Assembly (NCBI GenBank): GCA_040751755.1
Contig: JBFMHC010000024.1
Location: forward strand, 54,510 to 118,509
Length of the DNA: 64,000 nucleotides
Reading direction: 5' to 3'
DNA from: PFJX01 sp040751755
Lineage (GTDB): Bacteria; Pseudomonadota; Gammaproteobacteria; Burkholderiales; Thiobacillaceae
Made by a program: the position numbers and the translations under genes. The notes beneath the pieces were generated by a model that saw only the letters and a list, made by a program, of their open reading frames with translations, was not told where the DNA came from and ran no database searches. This document shows positions 32,349-40,952 of the stretch, in pieces (the stretch's first letter is position 1; the number at the start of each line of letters is the position of its first letter).

Positions 32349-33530
32349 ATGAGACCCAGCATATTGCGCAATGTTTTGTTTTCGTTCCTCGGGGCGGGTG
32401 TGATCATGGCCTCGATATTTCCCTTCTACGCGAATTTCTTCGTGGAATGGAAGGAAGGCATGCTGGTCTGGTTCGTGGTGGGTTGCGTCATCGCCGGCGT
32501 GGCCATCGGCTTCATCAACTACTGGGTCATGAACATCGTCCTGGTGTCCAAACTGCGGCGCATCTCCCAGGTCTCCAAGGCGATCGCCAACAAGGACCTG
32601 TCGTTCACCTGCTCCATGGAGAGCAACGACACGATCGGCGAGATCATCACCAGCTTCAACGAGATGGCCGCCACCCTGCGCGACCTGATCTCCCGCACCT
32701 CGCATCTCAGCAGCTCGGTGCGCGACGACAGCAGCGCCATCCATGCCCAGGCGGACCACGTGCACGAACGCGTGGAGCAGATGAACGAGAACGCCATGGA
32801 GATCGGCAATGCGGTGCGCCAGCTTGACGAGGCGATCTCCGACATCTCCGCGCGCACCATGAGCGCCTCCGAACGGGCCAGGGAGGCGGGGCGGACCGCC
32901 CACGAGGGCGTCGACGTGGCGCAGGAAAGCCTGGTCGGCATGGAGCGCATCCATGCCACCGTCAACGAGGCCACCGCCTTCGTCGACAAGCTGGGGCGCA
33001 GCTCCCAGGAGGTCGGCGCCATCGTCGCGGTGATCAAGGAGATCGCGGACCAGACCAACCTGCTGGCGCTCAACGCGGCGATCGAGGCCGCGCGCGCGGG
33101 CGAGCAGGGGCGTGGCTTCGCGGTGGTGGCGGACGAGGTCCGCAAGCTGGCGGAAAAGACCACGCAGGCGACCGGAGAGATCGGCCAGATGATCCAGAAC
33201 ATCCAGACCGAGACGCGCCAGGCGACCGAGGCGATCGGCCAGGGCATGCAGGAGGCCTCCGCCGGCGTCGGCTACGCGCGCAACGCCGGCGAGGCCCTGG
33301 CGCGCATCGCCAGCAGCGTCGCCGACGTCGCCACCCAGGTCGAGGTGATCGCCGGGGCCGCCAGCAAGCAGCGGGATTCGGTCGAACTCGTGCGTGGCAG
33401 CGTGCATGCCATCGAGAACCTCAACGGCGAAATCCTCGACGACACCCAGAAGGGCGTCGCCCTGGCCTCGAAGCTCGCCGGTAGCGCGAATTCGCTCGAC
33501 GACGCCGTGAAGTCCTTCAAGGTACGCTGA
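32349..33530 (+). CDS. Methyl-accepting chemotaxis protein with minimal periplasmic part
   Basis: A 393-residue receptor. Two membrane helices (VLFSFLGAGVIMASIFPFY and MLVWFVVGCVIAGVAIGFI) are separated by only about a dozen residues, so there is essentially no periplasmic sensor domain. A HAMP-like segment follows (LRRISQVSKAIANKDLSFTC). The signalling domain carries DQTNLLALNAAIEAARAGEQ and GFAVVADEVRKLAEKT. It may sense membrane state or an internal signal, or receive input from another protein. ATG at 32349 follows CAGGAG. Confidence 0.95.
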   Translation: MRPSILRNVLFSFLGAGVIMASIFPFYANFFVEWKEGMLVWFVVGCVIAGVAIGFINYWVMNIVLVSKLRRISQVSKAIANKDLSFTCSMESNDTIGEIITSFNEMAATLRDLISRTSHLSSSVRDDSSAIHAQADHVHERVEQMNENAMEIGNAVRQLDEAISDISARTMSASERAREAGRTAHEGVDVAQESLVGMERIHATVNEATAFVDKLGRSSQEVGAIVAVIKEIADQTNLLALNAAIEAARAGEQGRGFAVVADEVRKLAEKTTQATGEIGQMIQNIQTETRQATEAIGQGMQEASAGVGYARNAGEALARIASSVADVATQVEVIAGAASKQRDSVELVRGSVHAIENLNGEILDDTQKGVALASKLAGSANSLDDAVKSFKVR

Positions 33531-33534
33531 AGAC

Positions 33535-33594
33535 CCAGCCCCTCGCGGGCTGGAGAGGAAACACCATGACGGCCGCCTTCGGGCGGCCGTCGCG
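33535..33594 (+). terminator. Tandem hairpins ending the second chemoreceptor gene
   Basis: A hairpin CCAGCCC-CTCGC-GGGCTGG at 33535-33553 is followed by a stronger one at 33568-33591, GACGGCCGCC-TTC-GGGCGGCCGTC, then GCGTTTC. They lie between convergent genes (chemoreceptor and queF), so the second could serve both strands. The T run is weak on either side. Confidence 0.6.
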
Positions 33595-33596
33595 TT

Positions 33597-34016
33597 TCAG
33601 CCGCGCGTGTTCGAGTTGGGCGCGAACTGCGTCAGCTCGACGCGCGGCGCGGGCTGCCAGCCGGCCTTGCGGTGTTCGGCGACGACGTTGGTGAAGATGC
33701 CGCCGCGCACGTAGAACTTGCTGGTCAGGCGCATGAAACGCGGCTCGGTGGCGCGCGCCAGGTCGTCGAGGATGCGGTTGGTCACGTCCTCATGGAAGTG
33801 ACCTTCCTCGCGGAACGACCAGATGTACAGCTTCAGGCTCTTCAGCTCCACGCAACGCTGGTCGGGGATGTAGTCGAGGAACAGGGTGGCGAAGTCGGGC
33901 TGGCCGGTCTTCGGGCACAGGCAGGTGAACTCGGGGATCTCGATGTGGATGTGGTAATCGCGCGCCGGCTGGGGGTTGTCGAAGGTTTCCAGGGCCTTGG
34001 TCGGTTGGCTGGGCAT
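33597..34016 (-). CDS. queF: NADPH-dependent 7-cyano-7-deazaguanine reductase (short form)
   Basis: QueF reduces preQ0 to preQ1 in queuosine biosynthesis. The 139-residue length is that of the single-domain (YkvM-like) form rather than the long E. coli type. The active-site segment TCLCPKTGQPDFA supplies the thioimide-forming Cys34 and general acid Asp41. VELKSLKLYIWSFR and HFHEDVTNRILDDL complete the substrate and NADPH signatures. The ATG at 34016 gives the natural start MPSQPTKALETF. It diverges from smc across 57 bases. Confidence 0.96.
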   Translation of the reverse strand: MPSQPTKALETFDNPQPARDYHIHIEIPEFTCLCPKTGQPDFATLFLDYIPDQRCVELKSLKLYIWSFREEGHFHEDVTNRILDDLARATEPRFMRLTSKFYVRGGIFTNVVAEHRKAGWQPAPRVELTQFAPNSNTRG

Positions 34017-34073
34017 GGGGATGGCTTCCGCAGTTAAAATCGCGCGGATTATAAATCCCCGCCCGCCACCGCC

Positions 34074-37000
34074 TTGCGCCTCAAGCACATCCACATCGCC
34101 GGCTTCAAGTCCTTCGTCGACCCGGTGACCATCCCCGCCACCGCGCAGCTGACCGGCGTGGTGGGGCCGAACGGCTGCGGCAAGTCCAACGTCATTGACG
34201 CGGTGCGCTGGGTGCTGGGCGAATCCAAGGCGCGCGAGCTGCGCGGCGCGACCCTGCAGGACGTGATCTTCAACGGCTCCACCGGCCGCAAGCCGGCCAG
34301 CCGCGCCTCGGTGGAACTCCTGTTCGACAACAGCGAGGGCAAGGCCGCCGGGCAGTGGTCGCAATACGCGGAGATCGCCGTGAAACGGGTGCTCACCCGC
34401 ACCGGCGACTCCAGCTACTGGATCAACAACGTGCAGGTGCGCAAGAAGGACATGGCGGACCTGTTCCTCGGCACCGGCCTGGGCGGCGACGCCTACGCCA
34501 TCATCGAGCAGGGCATGATCTCGCGCATCATCGAGGCCAAGCCCGAGGAGCTGCGCGGCTTCCTCGAGGAGGCCGCGGGGGTGTCCAAGTACAAGGAGCG
34601 GCGCAAGGAGACCGAGGCGCGTCTGCGCGACACGCGCGAGAACCTTGACCGCGTCTCCGACATCCGCGAGGAGCTGGGCCGACAGCTGGAGAAGCTGGCG
34701 GTGCAGGCGGAGGTGGCGCGGCGCTTCTTCGCCCTCGACGCCGACCGCACCCTCAAGGGCCGCTTCCTCTCCCTGGTGCGCCGCCGCGACGCGCAGGCGC
34801 GCCAGGCGGAACTGGAACGCCAGATGGAGGCGGCGCGTACCGATATCGAGGCCAAGCTCGCCGAGCTGCGGCGGGTCGAGTCGGAGCTGGAAACGCAGCG
34901 GCTCTCGCAGTTCGAGGCCACCGAGGCCCTCAACCAGGCGCAGGCGCGCTTCTACGAGGCGAGCGCCGAGGTGGCGCGCGTTGAGCAGGAGCTCAAGCAC
35001 CTGGGTGCCACGCGCGAGCGCCTGAACCAGGAACTGCAGCTCAACGCCGCGCGCCAGGACGCCGCGCAGGCCGAGATGTCGGCGACCCGCACCGAGATCG
35101 CCCTGCGCGAGGAGGAACACGCGCGTGGCGAGGAACAGGCGGAGATCCTCCATGAGCGCGCCCTGCAGGCCGGCGAGGAGATGCCCGAGGTGGACGCGGC
35201 CTGGCGCGAGGCGCAGGCCGCGGTGGCGAACGTGCAGCGCGAGATGGGCCAGTTCGAGCAGGCCGTGCAGCTGGAAGAGGCCAACCGCAGCCACGCAGAA
35301 CGGGCGATCGACCAGCTCAAGGCGCGCGAACTGCGCCTGATGCAGGAGAAGGACGGCCTCGCCGCGCAGGACATCAGCCAGGTGGAACGCCAGCAGATGG
35401 AACTGGAGGCCCTGGAGGAGCGCGCGGAGGGGCTCGCCGAATACCTGGAGAACGCCCGCGCGGAGCTGCCCGGCCTGGAGGCCGGCCTGCGCCAGTCGCG
35501 CCAGGTCCTGGATGCCGCGCGCGGCGAGCAGCACCGACTGGAGGCCCAGCTCGCCGCCCTGCGCAAGCTGCAGGAGAGCGCGCAGAAGGCGGAGGGGGAG
35601 GGTGCCGCCTGGCTCGGCCGCGTCGGCCTGGAACACACCACGCGGCTGTGGCAGGCGATCCGCGTCGAGGCCGGCTGGGAGACCGCCGTCGAGGCCGCGC
35701 TCGGCGAGGCCATGGCCGCGCTCGCCGCCGAGGCGCGCGAGGACTGGCTGGCGCAGCCGCCGGAGGCGCGGTTCGAACTGTTACTCCCTGCGCACCCAGG
35801 GACAAGGGTGGGGGATGAGGGAGCAACGCTTGATGCCGCGGATCCTGCCCCTTCACCCCTGACCCCTCCCCCGGCCGGGGAGGGGGATCTCAACCCCCTG
35901 GTCGAGCTGATCCACACCGACGACCCGCTGGTCGCCCGCTTTCTCGCCGACCGCCTCGCCCTGGCCTATGCCACGGACAGCCTGGAGCATGCCCTGGCGC
36001 TGCGCGCGCGTCTGCCCGCCGGCGGCTTCATCGCCACCCGAGAGGGGCATCGCGTGGGGCGCGACAGCCTCGTGTTCAACGCCCCGGAAAAGGGCCACCA
36101 GGGCCTGATCGCGCGGGTGCGGGAGATCGAGCGCCTGGAAGAGGAGGCGATGCTCTCGGAGGCGCGACTGGAGGAGGTGCAGGAAGACGTGGCGCGCGCC
36201 GAGGAGGCCCTGCAGGCGGGGCGGCGCCAGGTGGATGCGCTGCAGACGCAGATCGGCCAGGCGCAGGCGCAGGCCGGCCAGCTGCGTGCCCAGGTGGCGC
36301 GCGGCCAGGAGGCGGCCCGGCGCGTGAACGAGCGCCGCGCCCAGGTGGAGCGGGACCTCGAGGAGATCTACGAGCAGATGGCGGTCGAGGAGGAGGCCTG
36401 GAACGACGCGGGCGACCGCCAGATCGAGGCGCAGGAGGCCTACGATCTGGCGCGTGAGCGCCTGGACGAGGCGCGGCAGACGCGCCAGGCCCTCGACCAG
36501 CGGGTGCAGACCGTGCGCGAGGCGCAGCGACGCGCCGAACGCGAGGCCCAGGAGGCCACCTTCCAGGTGCGCGCCCTGGCCAACCGGCTCAAGGAGCTTG
36601 CCGAGCGTGTCGTGCGCGGCGAGCGAGGGCTCGACGAGCTGCGCCAGGAACGCCAGCGCCTGGAGGCGGAACTGGAGCATGCGCAGCCCGCGCCCGTGCA
36701 GGACATGCTGCAGGCCACCCTGGCGCGGCGCCAGGAGGCCGAGGCCGCGCTGAGCGCCACCCGCGACGCCCTCGAGGGCGCGAACCAGAAGCTGCGCGAG
36801 CTGGATGCCGAGCGCATGAAGACGGAACGTGCCCTGGAGCCGCTCAAGGAACGCGTGCAGGCGATGGAACTCAAGCTGCAGGAGGCCCGCCTCAACGAGG
36901 CGCGCTACAGCGAGGAACTGGAGGGCGTGGACGAGGCGGCCCTGGCGGAAGAGGCGGAGAAGGCCGGCATCGCCAGCCGCGGCGATACCTGGTTGAAGAA

Positions 37001-37646
37001 CGAGCTGGACCGCGTCGAGGCCGACATCGCCGCGCTCGGCCCGGTGAACATGGCTGCGCTGGAGGAGCTAAAGGCCGCCGAGGAACGCAAGCAATACCTC
37101 GACGCGCAGGCTGCCGACCTGGAGACCGCCGCCTCGACCCTGGAGGAGGCGATCCGCCGTATCGATGCGGAGACGCGCGCTCGCCTCAAGGAGACCTACG
37201 ACAAGGTGAGCCGCGAGTTCCAGGGGCTGTTCCTGGAACTGTTCGGCGGCGGCCACGCGGAATTGAGCCTCACCGGCGAGGAGATCCTCGACGCCGGCCT
37301 GACCGTGCTGGCGCAGCCGCCGGGCAAGAAGAACAGCTCGATCCAGCTGCTTTCCGGCGGCGAGAAGGCGCTGACCGCGCTCTCCCTGGTGTTCGCCTTC
37401 TTCCGCCTCAATCCGGCGCCGTTCTGCCTGCTCGACGAGGTGGACGCGCCCCTCGACGACAGCAACACGGAGCGCTATTGCGCCATGGTGAAGAAGATGT
37501 CCGCCGAGACCCAGTTCATGTTCATCACCCACAACCGCCTGACCATGGAGATGGCGCAGAACCTGGTGGGCGTGACCATGCCGGAGCCCGGCGTGTCGCG
37601 GCCGGTGGCGGTGGATGTGGACGACGCGGTGCGTCTGGCCGCGTGA
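34074..37646 (+). CDS. smc: Chromosome partition protein SMC, with repeat-derived hinge insertion
   Basis: A 1190-residue structural maintenance of chromosomes ATPase that forms the condensin-like ring with ScpAB. The head has Walker A GPNGCGKSN (31-39). Two long coiled coils flank a hinge (about 520-690). The C-terminal head has the signature LLSGGEKALTALSLVF and Walker B CLLDEVDAPLDD. The TTG start at 34074 gives the canonical opening MRLKHIHIAGFKSFVDP; no clear Shine-Dalgarno sequence precedes it. Residues about 570-605 are a Pro/Gly-rich stretch unlike the rest of the hinge, encoded by DNA resembling a dispersed repeat, in frame. Neither zipA nor ligA follows. Confidence 0.97.
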   Translation: MRLKHIHIAGFKSFVDPVTIPATAQLTGVVGPNGCGKSNVIDAVRWVLGESKARELRGATLQDVIFNGSTGRKPASRASVELLFDNSEGKAAGQWSQYAEIAVKRVLTRTGDSSYWINNVQVRKKDMADLFLGTGLGGDAYAIIEQGMISRIIEAKPEELRGFLEEAAGVSKYKERRKETEARLRDTRENLDRVSDIREELGRQLEKLAVQAEVARRFFALDADRTLKGRFLSLVRRRDAQARQAELERQMEAARTDIEAKLAELRRVESELETQRLSQFEATEALNQAQARFYEASAEVARVEQELKHLGATRERLNQELQLNAARQDAAQAEMSATRTEIALREEEHARGEEQAEILHERALQAGEEMPEVDAAWREAQAAVANVQREMGQFEQAVQLEEANRSHAERAIDQLKARELRLMQEKDGLAAQDISQVERQQMELEALEERAEGLAEYLENARAELPGLEAGLRQSRQVLDAARGEQHRLEAQLAALRKLQESAQKAEGEGAAWLGRVGLEHTTRLWQAIRVEAGWETAVEAALGEAMAALAAEAREDWLAQPPEARFELLLPAHPGTRVGDEGATLDAADPAPSPLTPPPAGEGDLNPLVELIHTDDPLVARFLADRLALAYATDSLEHALALRARLPAGGFIATREGHRVGRDSLVFNAPEKGHQGLIARVREIERLEEEAMLSEARLEEVQEDVARAEEALQAGRRQVDALQTQIGQAQAQAGQLRAQVARGQEAARRVNERRAQVERDLEEIYEQMAVEEEAWNDAGDRQIEAQEAYDLARERLDEARQTRQALDQRVQTVREAQRRAEREAQEATFQVRALANRLKELAERVVRGERGLDELRQERQRLEAELEHAQPAPVQDMLQATLARRQEAEAALSATRDALEGANQKLRELDAERMKTERALEPLKERVQAMELKLQEARLNEARYSEELEGVDEAALAEEAEKAGIASRGDTWLKNELDRVEADIAALGPVNMAALEELKAAEERKQYLDAQAADLETAASTLEEAIRRIDAETRARLKETYDKVSREFQGLFLELFGGGHAELSLTGEEILDAGLTVLAQPPGKKNSSIQLLSGGEKALTALSLVFAFFRLNPAPFCLLDEVDAPLDDSNTERYCAMVKKMSAETQFMFITHNRLTMEMAQNLVGVTMPEPGVSRPVAVDVDDAVRLAA
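35785..35892. repeat. Repeat-like insertion inside the smc hinge coding sequence
   Basis: The stretch shows strong C/G strand asymmetry (CCTTCACCCCTGACCCCTCC, CCCGGCCGGGGAGGGGGATC) and an upstream arm CCCAGGGACAAGGGTGGGGG. It resembles in style the repeat pair between dapC and dapD and contains a CCCCTCCCCCGG/CCGGGGAGGGG hairpin. It keeps the reading frame open and adds roughly 35 residues (PAPSPLTPPPAGEGD and neighbours) to SMC. The exact edges are uncertain. Confidence 0.6.
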
Positions 37647-37661
37647 GGCGGCCGCGCCGCG

Positions 37662-39200
37662 TCAGTTCTTGACCTTGCCCAGGCCCTTGGCGGCCTGCAG
37701 GCAGAGCATCTTGAAGTCGGTATAGGTGAGGGGGTCGAGGCCGCACTCGCCGTGGCCGCGGTCGGCATAGATCAGCCCGAACGGCTTGTTCCCCACGTGC
37801 AGGCTCATGGCGTAGAAGTCGCCGCTGCCGATCATCTTCTGCAAGGACGGGCTGACCATGGGCCAGAGCTTGGCCTTGTTGCCCTCGTTCAGCCACACGC
37901 CCTGCATCTTGCCCATGAGCTGGCAGAACAGGTCCTTGCATTCGAGCTGGAATTCGAAGTGGCGCAGCGGGTCGTCCGCGTGGATGCCCAGGGTGAAGCG
38001 CGACTTCACGCGTTTGCCGTCCGGCGTCACCATGGCGAAGAGGATGCGCGACAGGCCCAGGCCGGTATGCAGGCCCTTGAGGATGATGGCCGACATCTGG
38101 TTGAGCGTGAGCGAGGCATCCATGTGCCCCTCGATGCCCTGCAGGGCATCCCGCAGGACCTGTTTGTCCGGCATGGGGCAGGCGTGCGGGGATTCCTCCT
38201 CCGGCGCCGCGGGGGGCGTGACCGCAGGGGCGGTCTGCTGCGCCTGCGCGGTCGCGGCGGCGGGCGGCGTGGCCGGTGCCGAGGACGCACGTGCCGCCAT
38301 GGGCGCATCGTCATCCGCGTCGTCGGGCCAGGGGCCCGGCAGCATGGGGCCCCAGGTCGCGGCGGCCGGCTGCGGCAGCCAGTTGCCGTGACGCGCGGCG
38401 CGCGCGGCGTTGGCATGGGCATTGGCGATCACCACCTCCAGCGGGGTGTTCTCCACGCCGGCCAGGGCCAGGTAGTCGGTCATCAGGTCCTCCTGCCACC
38501 AGCCCCGCTCGCTGCGGTCGGCCATGTCGATGCAGGCCGAGATGATGACCTGGCGGGCGCGTTCCGCGTGCTTCTCGTCGAGGAGGTCGAGGGTGGTGGG
38601 CGGGATGCTCCAGTCTTCCAGGAGCTGCAGGCGCAGGGCCTTGTAGGGCACGCCCAGGACCTGCGATGCCGCTTCCGTCATCACGCCCAGGCGACGGCGT
38701 CGGCGCTGCACGGTCCGGGCCACGTCGGGTGCGCGCAGCCACAGGAGGAATTCGGGGGAGTAGGCGAGCAGCGCGGCGACCTCGACCTCCTCGGCGCGGA
38801 TGTCGGTGTGCAGCACCGCGAAGTCGCGCGCCTGCCAGGCGGCATGCTGCGCACGGCGCGCCAGCGACTGCAAGGCCGCGAGGTCGTGCGGGTCCTTGCC
38901 GGCGGGCGTCTCCTCGAGGGTGGGCAGGCGCCGCGCCGCGTCGATGTACACGCCCAGCCCCTGCATCATCAGGGCGTGTTCGACCGTGAGCACCTCGGTG
39001 CCGTAGCGCTGCATGACCCGCTTGTTCAGGGCATGCAGGACCTGCAGCGTCGCCAGCGGATCGGCGAGGACCACGTTTGCGACGTCGCGCGCGGTGATCT
39101 CCTCGCGGCGCGGCGACAGCTCGCGCAGGGCCGCGTGGGTGTGCGCGAAGATGGGAAGCTCGCCGGGTTGCAGCTTCTCTCGCCATTGCTCGAGCGTCAT
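37662..39200 (-). CDS. HDOD domain protein with C-terminal GAF-like domain
   Basis: A 512-residue regulatory protein. The N-terminal two thirds form an HDOD domain (REEITARDVANVVLADPLATLQVLHALN and on to VVIANAHANAARAARHGNWL). A low-complexity Ala/Pro linker (about 305-340) leads to a GAF-like domain (LRDALQGIEGHMDASLTLNQ to ADRGHGECGLDPLTYTDFKML). No enzymatic residues are evident. Its ATG overlaps the stop of the methyltransferase gene (TGATG), making it the last gene of a tightly linked run rnhB-motA-motB-methyltransferase-HDOD, which suggests a role tied to motility or its signalling. Confidence 0.88.
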   Translation of the reverse strand: MTLEQWREKLQPGELPIFAHTHAALRELSPRREEITARDVANVVLADPLATLQVLHALNKRVMQRYGTEVLTVEHALMMQGLGVYIDAARRLPTLEETPAGKDPHDLAALQSLARRAQHAAWQARDFAVLHTDIRAEEVEVAALLAYSPEFLLWLRAPDVARTVQRRRRRLGVMTEAASQVLGVPYKALRLQLLEDWSIPPTTLDLLDEKHAERARQVIISACIDMADRSERGWWQEDLMTDYLALAGVENTPLEVVIANAHANAARAARHGNWLPQPAAATWGPMLPGPWPDDADDDAPMAARASSAPATPPAAATAQAQQTAPAVTPPAAPEEESPHACPMPDKQVLRDALQGIEGHMDASLTLNQMSAIILKGLHTGLGLSRILFAMVTPDGKRVKSRFTLGIHADDPLRHFEFQLECKDLFCQLMGKMQGVWLNEGNKAKLWPMVSPSLQKMIGSGDFYAMSLHVGNKPFGLIYADRGHGECGLDPLTYTDFKMLCLQAAKGLGKVKN

Positions 39201-39955
39201 CACAGCCTCCAGATCAAGAGACGCGCATGCGACAGGTCATGCAGTTCCAGCGTTTCGTCCGCCGCCACGCCGGGCACGGCAAAGGTATTGCTGATGAACA
39301 GGCTGCCGGGCCGCATCTCGGCGCGCGCCTTCTCCCACAGGCGCGCCATGGGGGCGGGCGAGAGATAGGCGTAGACCGCATCGAACCGGGCCAGGTCGGT
39401 ATCCCAGAGGCTGCCGAGCTCGATGTGGGCGCGACCGCCGAGACGCAGCCTGGCGAACAGCCAGTTCAGCGGTGCCGCCTCGACGCCGTGCAGGGCAACG
39501 TCGGGCCGCAGGCGGGCGAGCCGGGCCAGCGGGCCGCCGAGGCCGCAGCCCAGATCGAGGAAGGCCGCCCCGGCAGGCAGCCGCTCGGCGACGGCGCGTG
39601 CCGCCTGGGGGCTGGAGAGGTAGAGCGGCACGCGCGTGCTGGCGGCGCCGAGCGAGGTGAGGGCGAGCACGATGAAGCCCGCCAGATACCAGCCGGCATC
39701 GATGCCGGCCGACAGGGCCAGCCAGAGCGAGGGCACGAAGAGCAGGCAGATCCAGCGCCACCACACCGGCATGCGCCAGAACCAGGCCACGAGGCCGGCG
39801 CTGCCGCCGGCCGCGAGCGCGGCGGCGGCCGGCGGCAGTCCGCCCGCCAGCAGCACCGCGCCGACGGCGAGCCCCGGCAGGTGCGCCAGCAGGGCCACGA
39901 CGCTCACGGGCAGGCGTTGCATCAGGCCGGGCGGCATGGCGTCAACGTTTGACAT
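39200..39955 (-). CDS. Membrane-anchored class I SAM-dependent methyltransferase
   Basis: A 251-residue protein. The N-terminal 100 residues contain about four hydrophobic segments (VVALLAHLPGLAVGAVLLAGG, WICLLFVPSLWLALSAGI, AGFIVLALTSLGA). The cytosolic part carries the SAM-binding motif AAFLDLGCGLGGPLARLA, an acidic residue in HGVEAAPLNWL, and FDAVYAYLSPAPM. The substrate is unknown; a membrane lipid, quinone or membrane protein would fit the anchor. Its start MSNVDA overlaps the end of motB by 14 bases with GGAGC upstream, indicating translational coupling to the flagellar stator genes. Confidence 0.85.
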   Translation of the reverse strand: MSNVDAMPPGLMQRLPVSVVALLAHLPGLAVGAVLLAGGLPPAAAALAAGGSAGLVAWFWRMPVWWRWICLLFVPSLWLALSAGIDAGWYLAGFIVLALTSLGAASTRVPLYLSSPQAARAVAERLPAGAAFLDLGCGLGGPLARLARLRPDVALHGVEAAPLNWLFARLRLGGRAHIELGSLWDTDLARFDAVYAYLSPAPMARLWEKARAEMRPGSLFISNTFAVPGVAADETLELHDLSHARLLIWRL

Positions 39956-40865
39956 TGAGCTGCTCCGCCACCTGCTGGGCGGTCTCCGCCTCCACCTGGC
40001 GGGATTCCTTGGTGATCGCCTCTTCCGCCTTCTTGTTCATGACGATGATGGAGATGCGGCGGTTGATAGGGGCGTTGGGGTTGTCCTTGTCGAAGGGGAT
40101 GGCCGAGCCCAGGCCCACCACGCGCAGCACCTTGCCGTCCTCCAGGCCCCCCGCCACCAGTTCGCGGCGCGAGGCGTTGGCGCGGTCCGCGGAGAGCTCC
40201 CAGTTGCTGTAGCCCGCCTCGCCGCCGAAGTAGGGCACGGCATCGGTGTGGCCGGACAGGCTGATGCGGTTCGGCACCTCGTTCAGGGTTTTGCCGATCT
40301 CGCGCAGGATGTCGCGCGTGTAGGGCTTCATCACGGCGCCGCCGGAGTCGAACATGGGGCGGTTCTGGTCGTCGACGATCTGGATGCGCAGGCCTTCCGA
40401 GGTGATGTCGATCTTTAGCTGCTTCTTGAACTGGCTGAGCTTCCTGTTGTTCTCGATCGCCTTGTCGAGCTTGGCCTTCAGCTCCTTGAGGCGGGCGGCC
40501 TCCTGCTTCTCCTGCTCCGCCTTCGACATCGCCAGGCCGCTGGTCTTCTTGTCGCCCTCGGCATCCGTCTTGTTGACCTGACCGGTCTTGCGTGTCAGGT
40601 CGGTACCGCCGCCCTGGATGATGCTGGTGGCGTCGCCCGCGCCCGAGCCGCCGGACATGGCCACCTTGAGCGGGGTCTTGAAGTATTCCGCGATGCCCTC
40701 GCGCTGTGCCTTGGTGGTCGAGCCCAGCAGCCACATCAGCAGGAAGAAGGCCATCATGGCGGTGACGAAGTCGGCGTAGGCGATCTTCCAGGCGCCGCCA
40801 TGCGCGCCGCCACCGGCCTTCTTGATGCGCTTGATGACTATCGGGCGTTGGGTATCGTCGGCCAT
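39942..40865 (-). CDS. motB: Flagellar motor stator protein MotB
   Basis: A 307-residue stator subunit that anchors the MotAB channel to peptidoglycan. The single N-terminal helix YADFVTAMMAFFLLMWLL contains the ion-carrying Asp32. After a charged plug/linker comes the OmpA-like peptidoglycan-binding domain (ISLSGHTDAVPY, WELSADRANASRRELV, RRISIIVM). The long linker and GTTDLTRKTG-like segment fit the proton-driven E. coli type. It follows motA after 87 bases that hold a dispersed repeat. Its end overlaps the methyltransferase gene. Confidence 0.97.
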   Translation of the reverse strand: MADDTQRPIVIKRIKKAGGGAHGGAWKIAYADFVTAMMAFFLLMWLLGSTTKAQREGIAEYFKTPLKVAMSGGSGAGDATSIIQGGGTDLTRKTGQVNKTDAEGDKKTSGLAMSKAEQEKQEAARLKELKAKLDKAIENNRKLSQFKKQLKIDITSEGLRIQIVDDQNRPMFDSGGAVMKPYTRDILREIGKTLNEVPNRISLSGHTDAVPYFGGEAGYSNWELSADRANASRRELVAGGLEDGKVLRVVGLGSAIPFDKDNPNAPINRRISIIVMNKKAEEAITKESRQVEAETAQQVAEQLNVKR

Positions 40866-40952
40866 ATGTCCAGTGGTCAGTTGTCAGTATTCAGTCGGCC
40901 GTTCCAGTCGCTGCTGCCATCCGCGAACCGCCGACTGCAAACTTGGAAAGTC
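40866..40952. repeat. Dispersed CAGTTGTCAGT-type repeat between motA and motB
   Basis: The 87 bases contain CAGTGGTCAGTTGTCAGTATTCAGT and later CGCCGACTGCAAACTTGG. A related block (CAGTTGGCAGTTGGCAGTCATCAGT, then AACTGCCGACTGACGACTG) fills the uppS-frr gap at 52923-52995. Both are short intergenic repeats of the GTCAGT/ACTGAC kind common in proteobacteria, able to form imperfect hairpins. They may stabilise or separate the co-transcribed messages. Confidence 0.65.
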
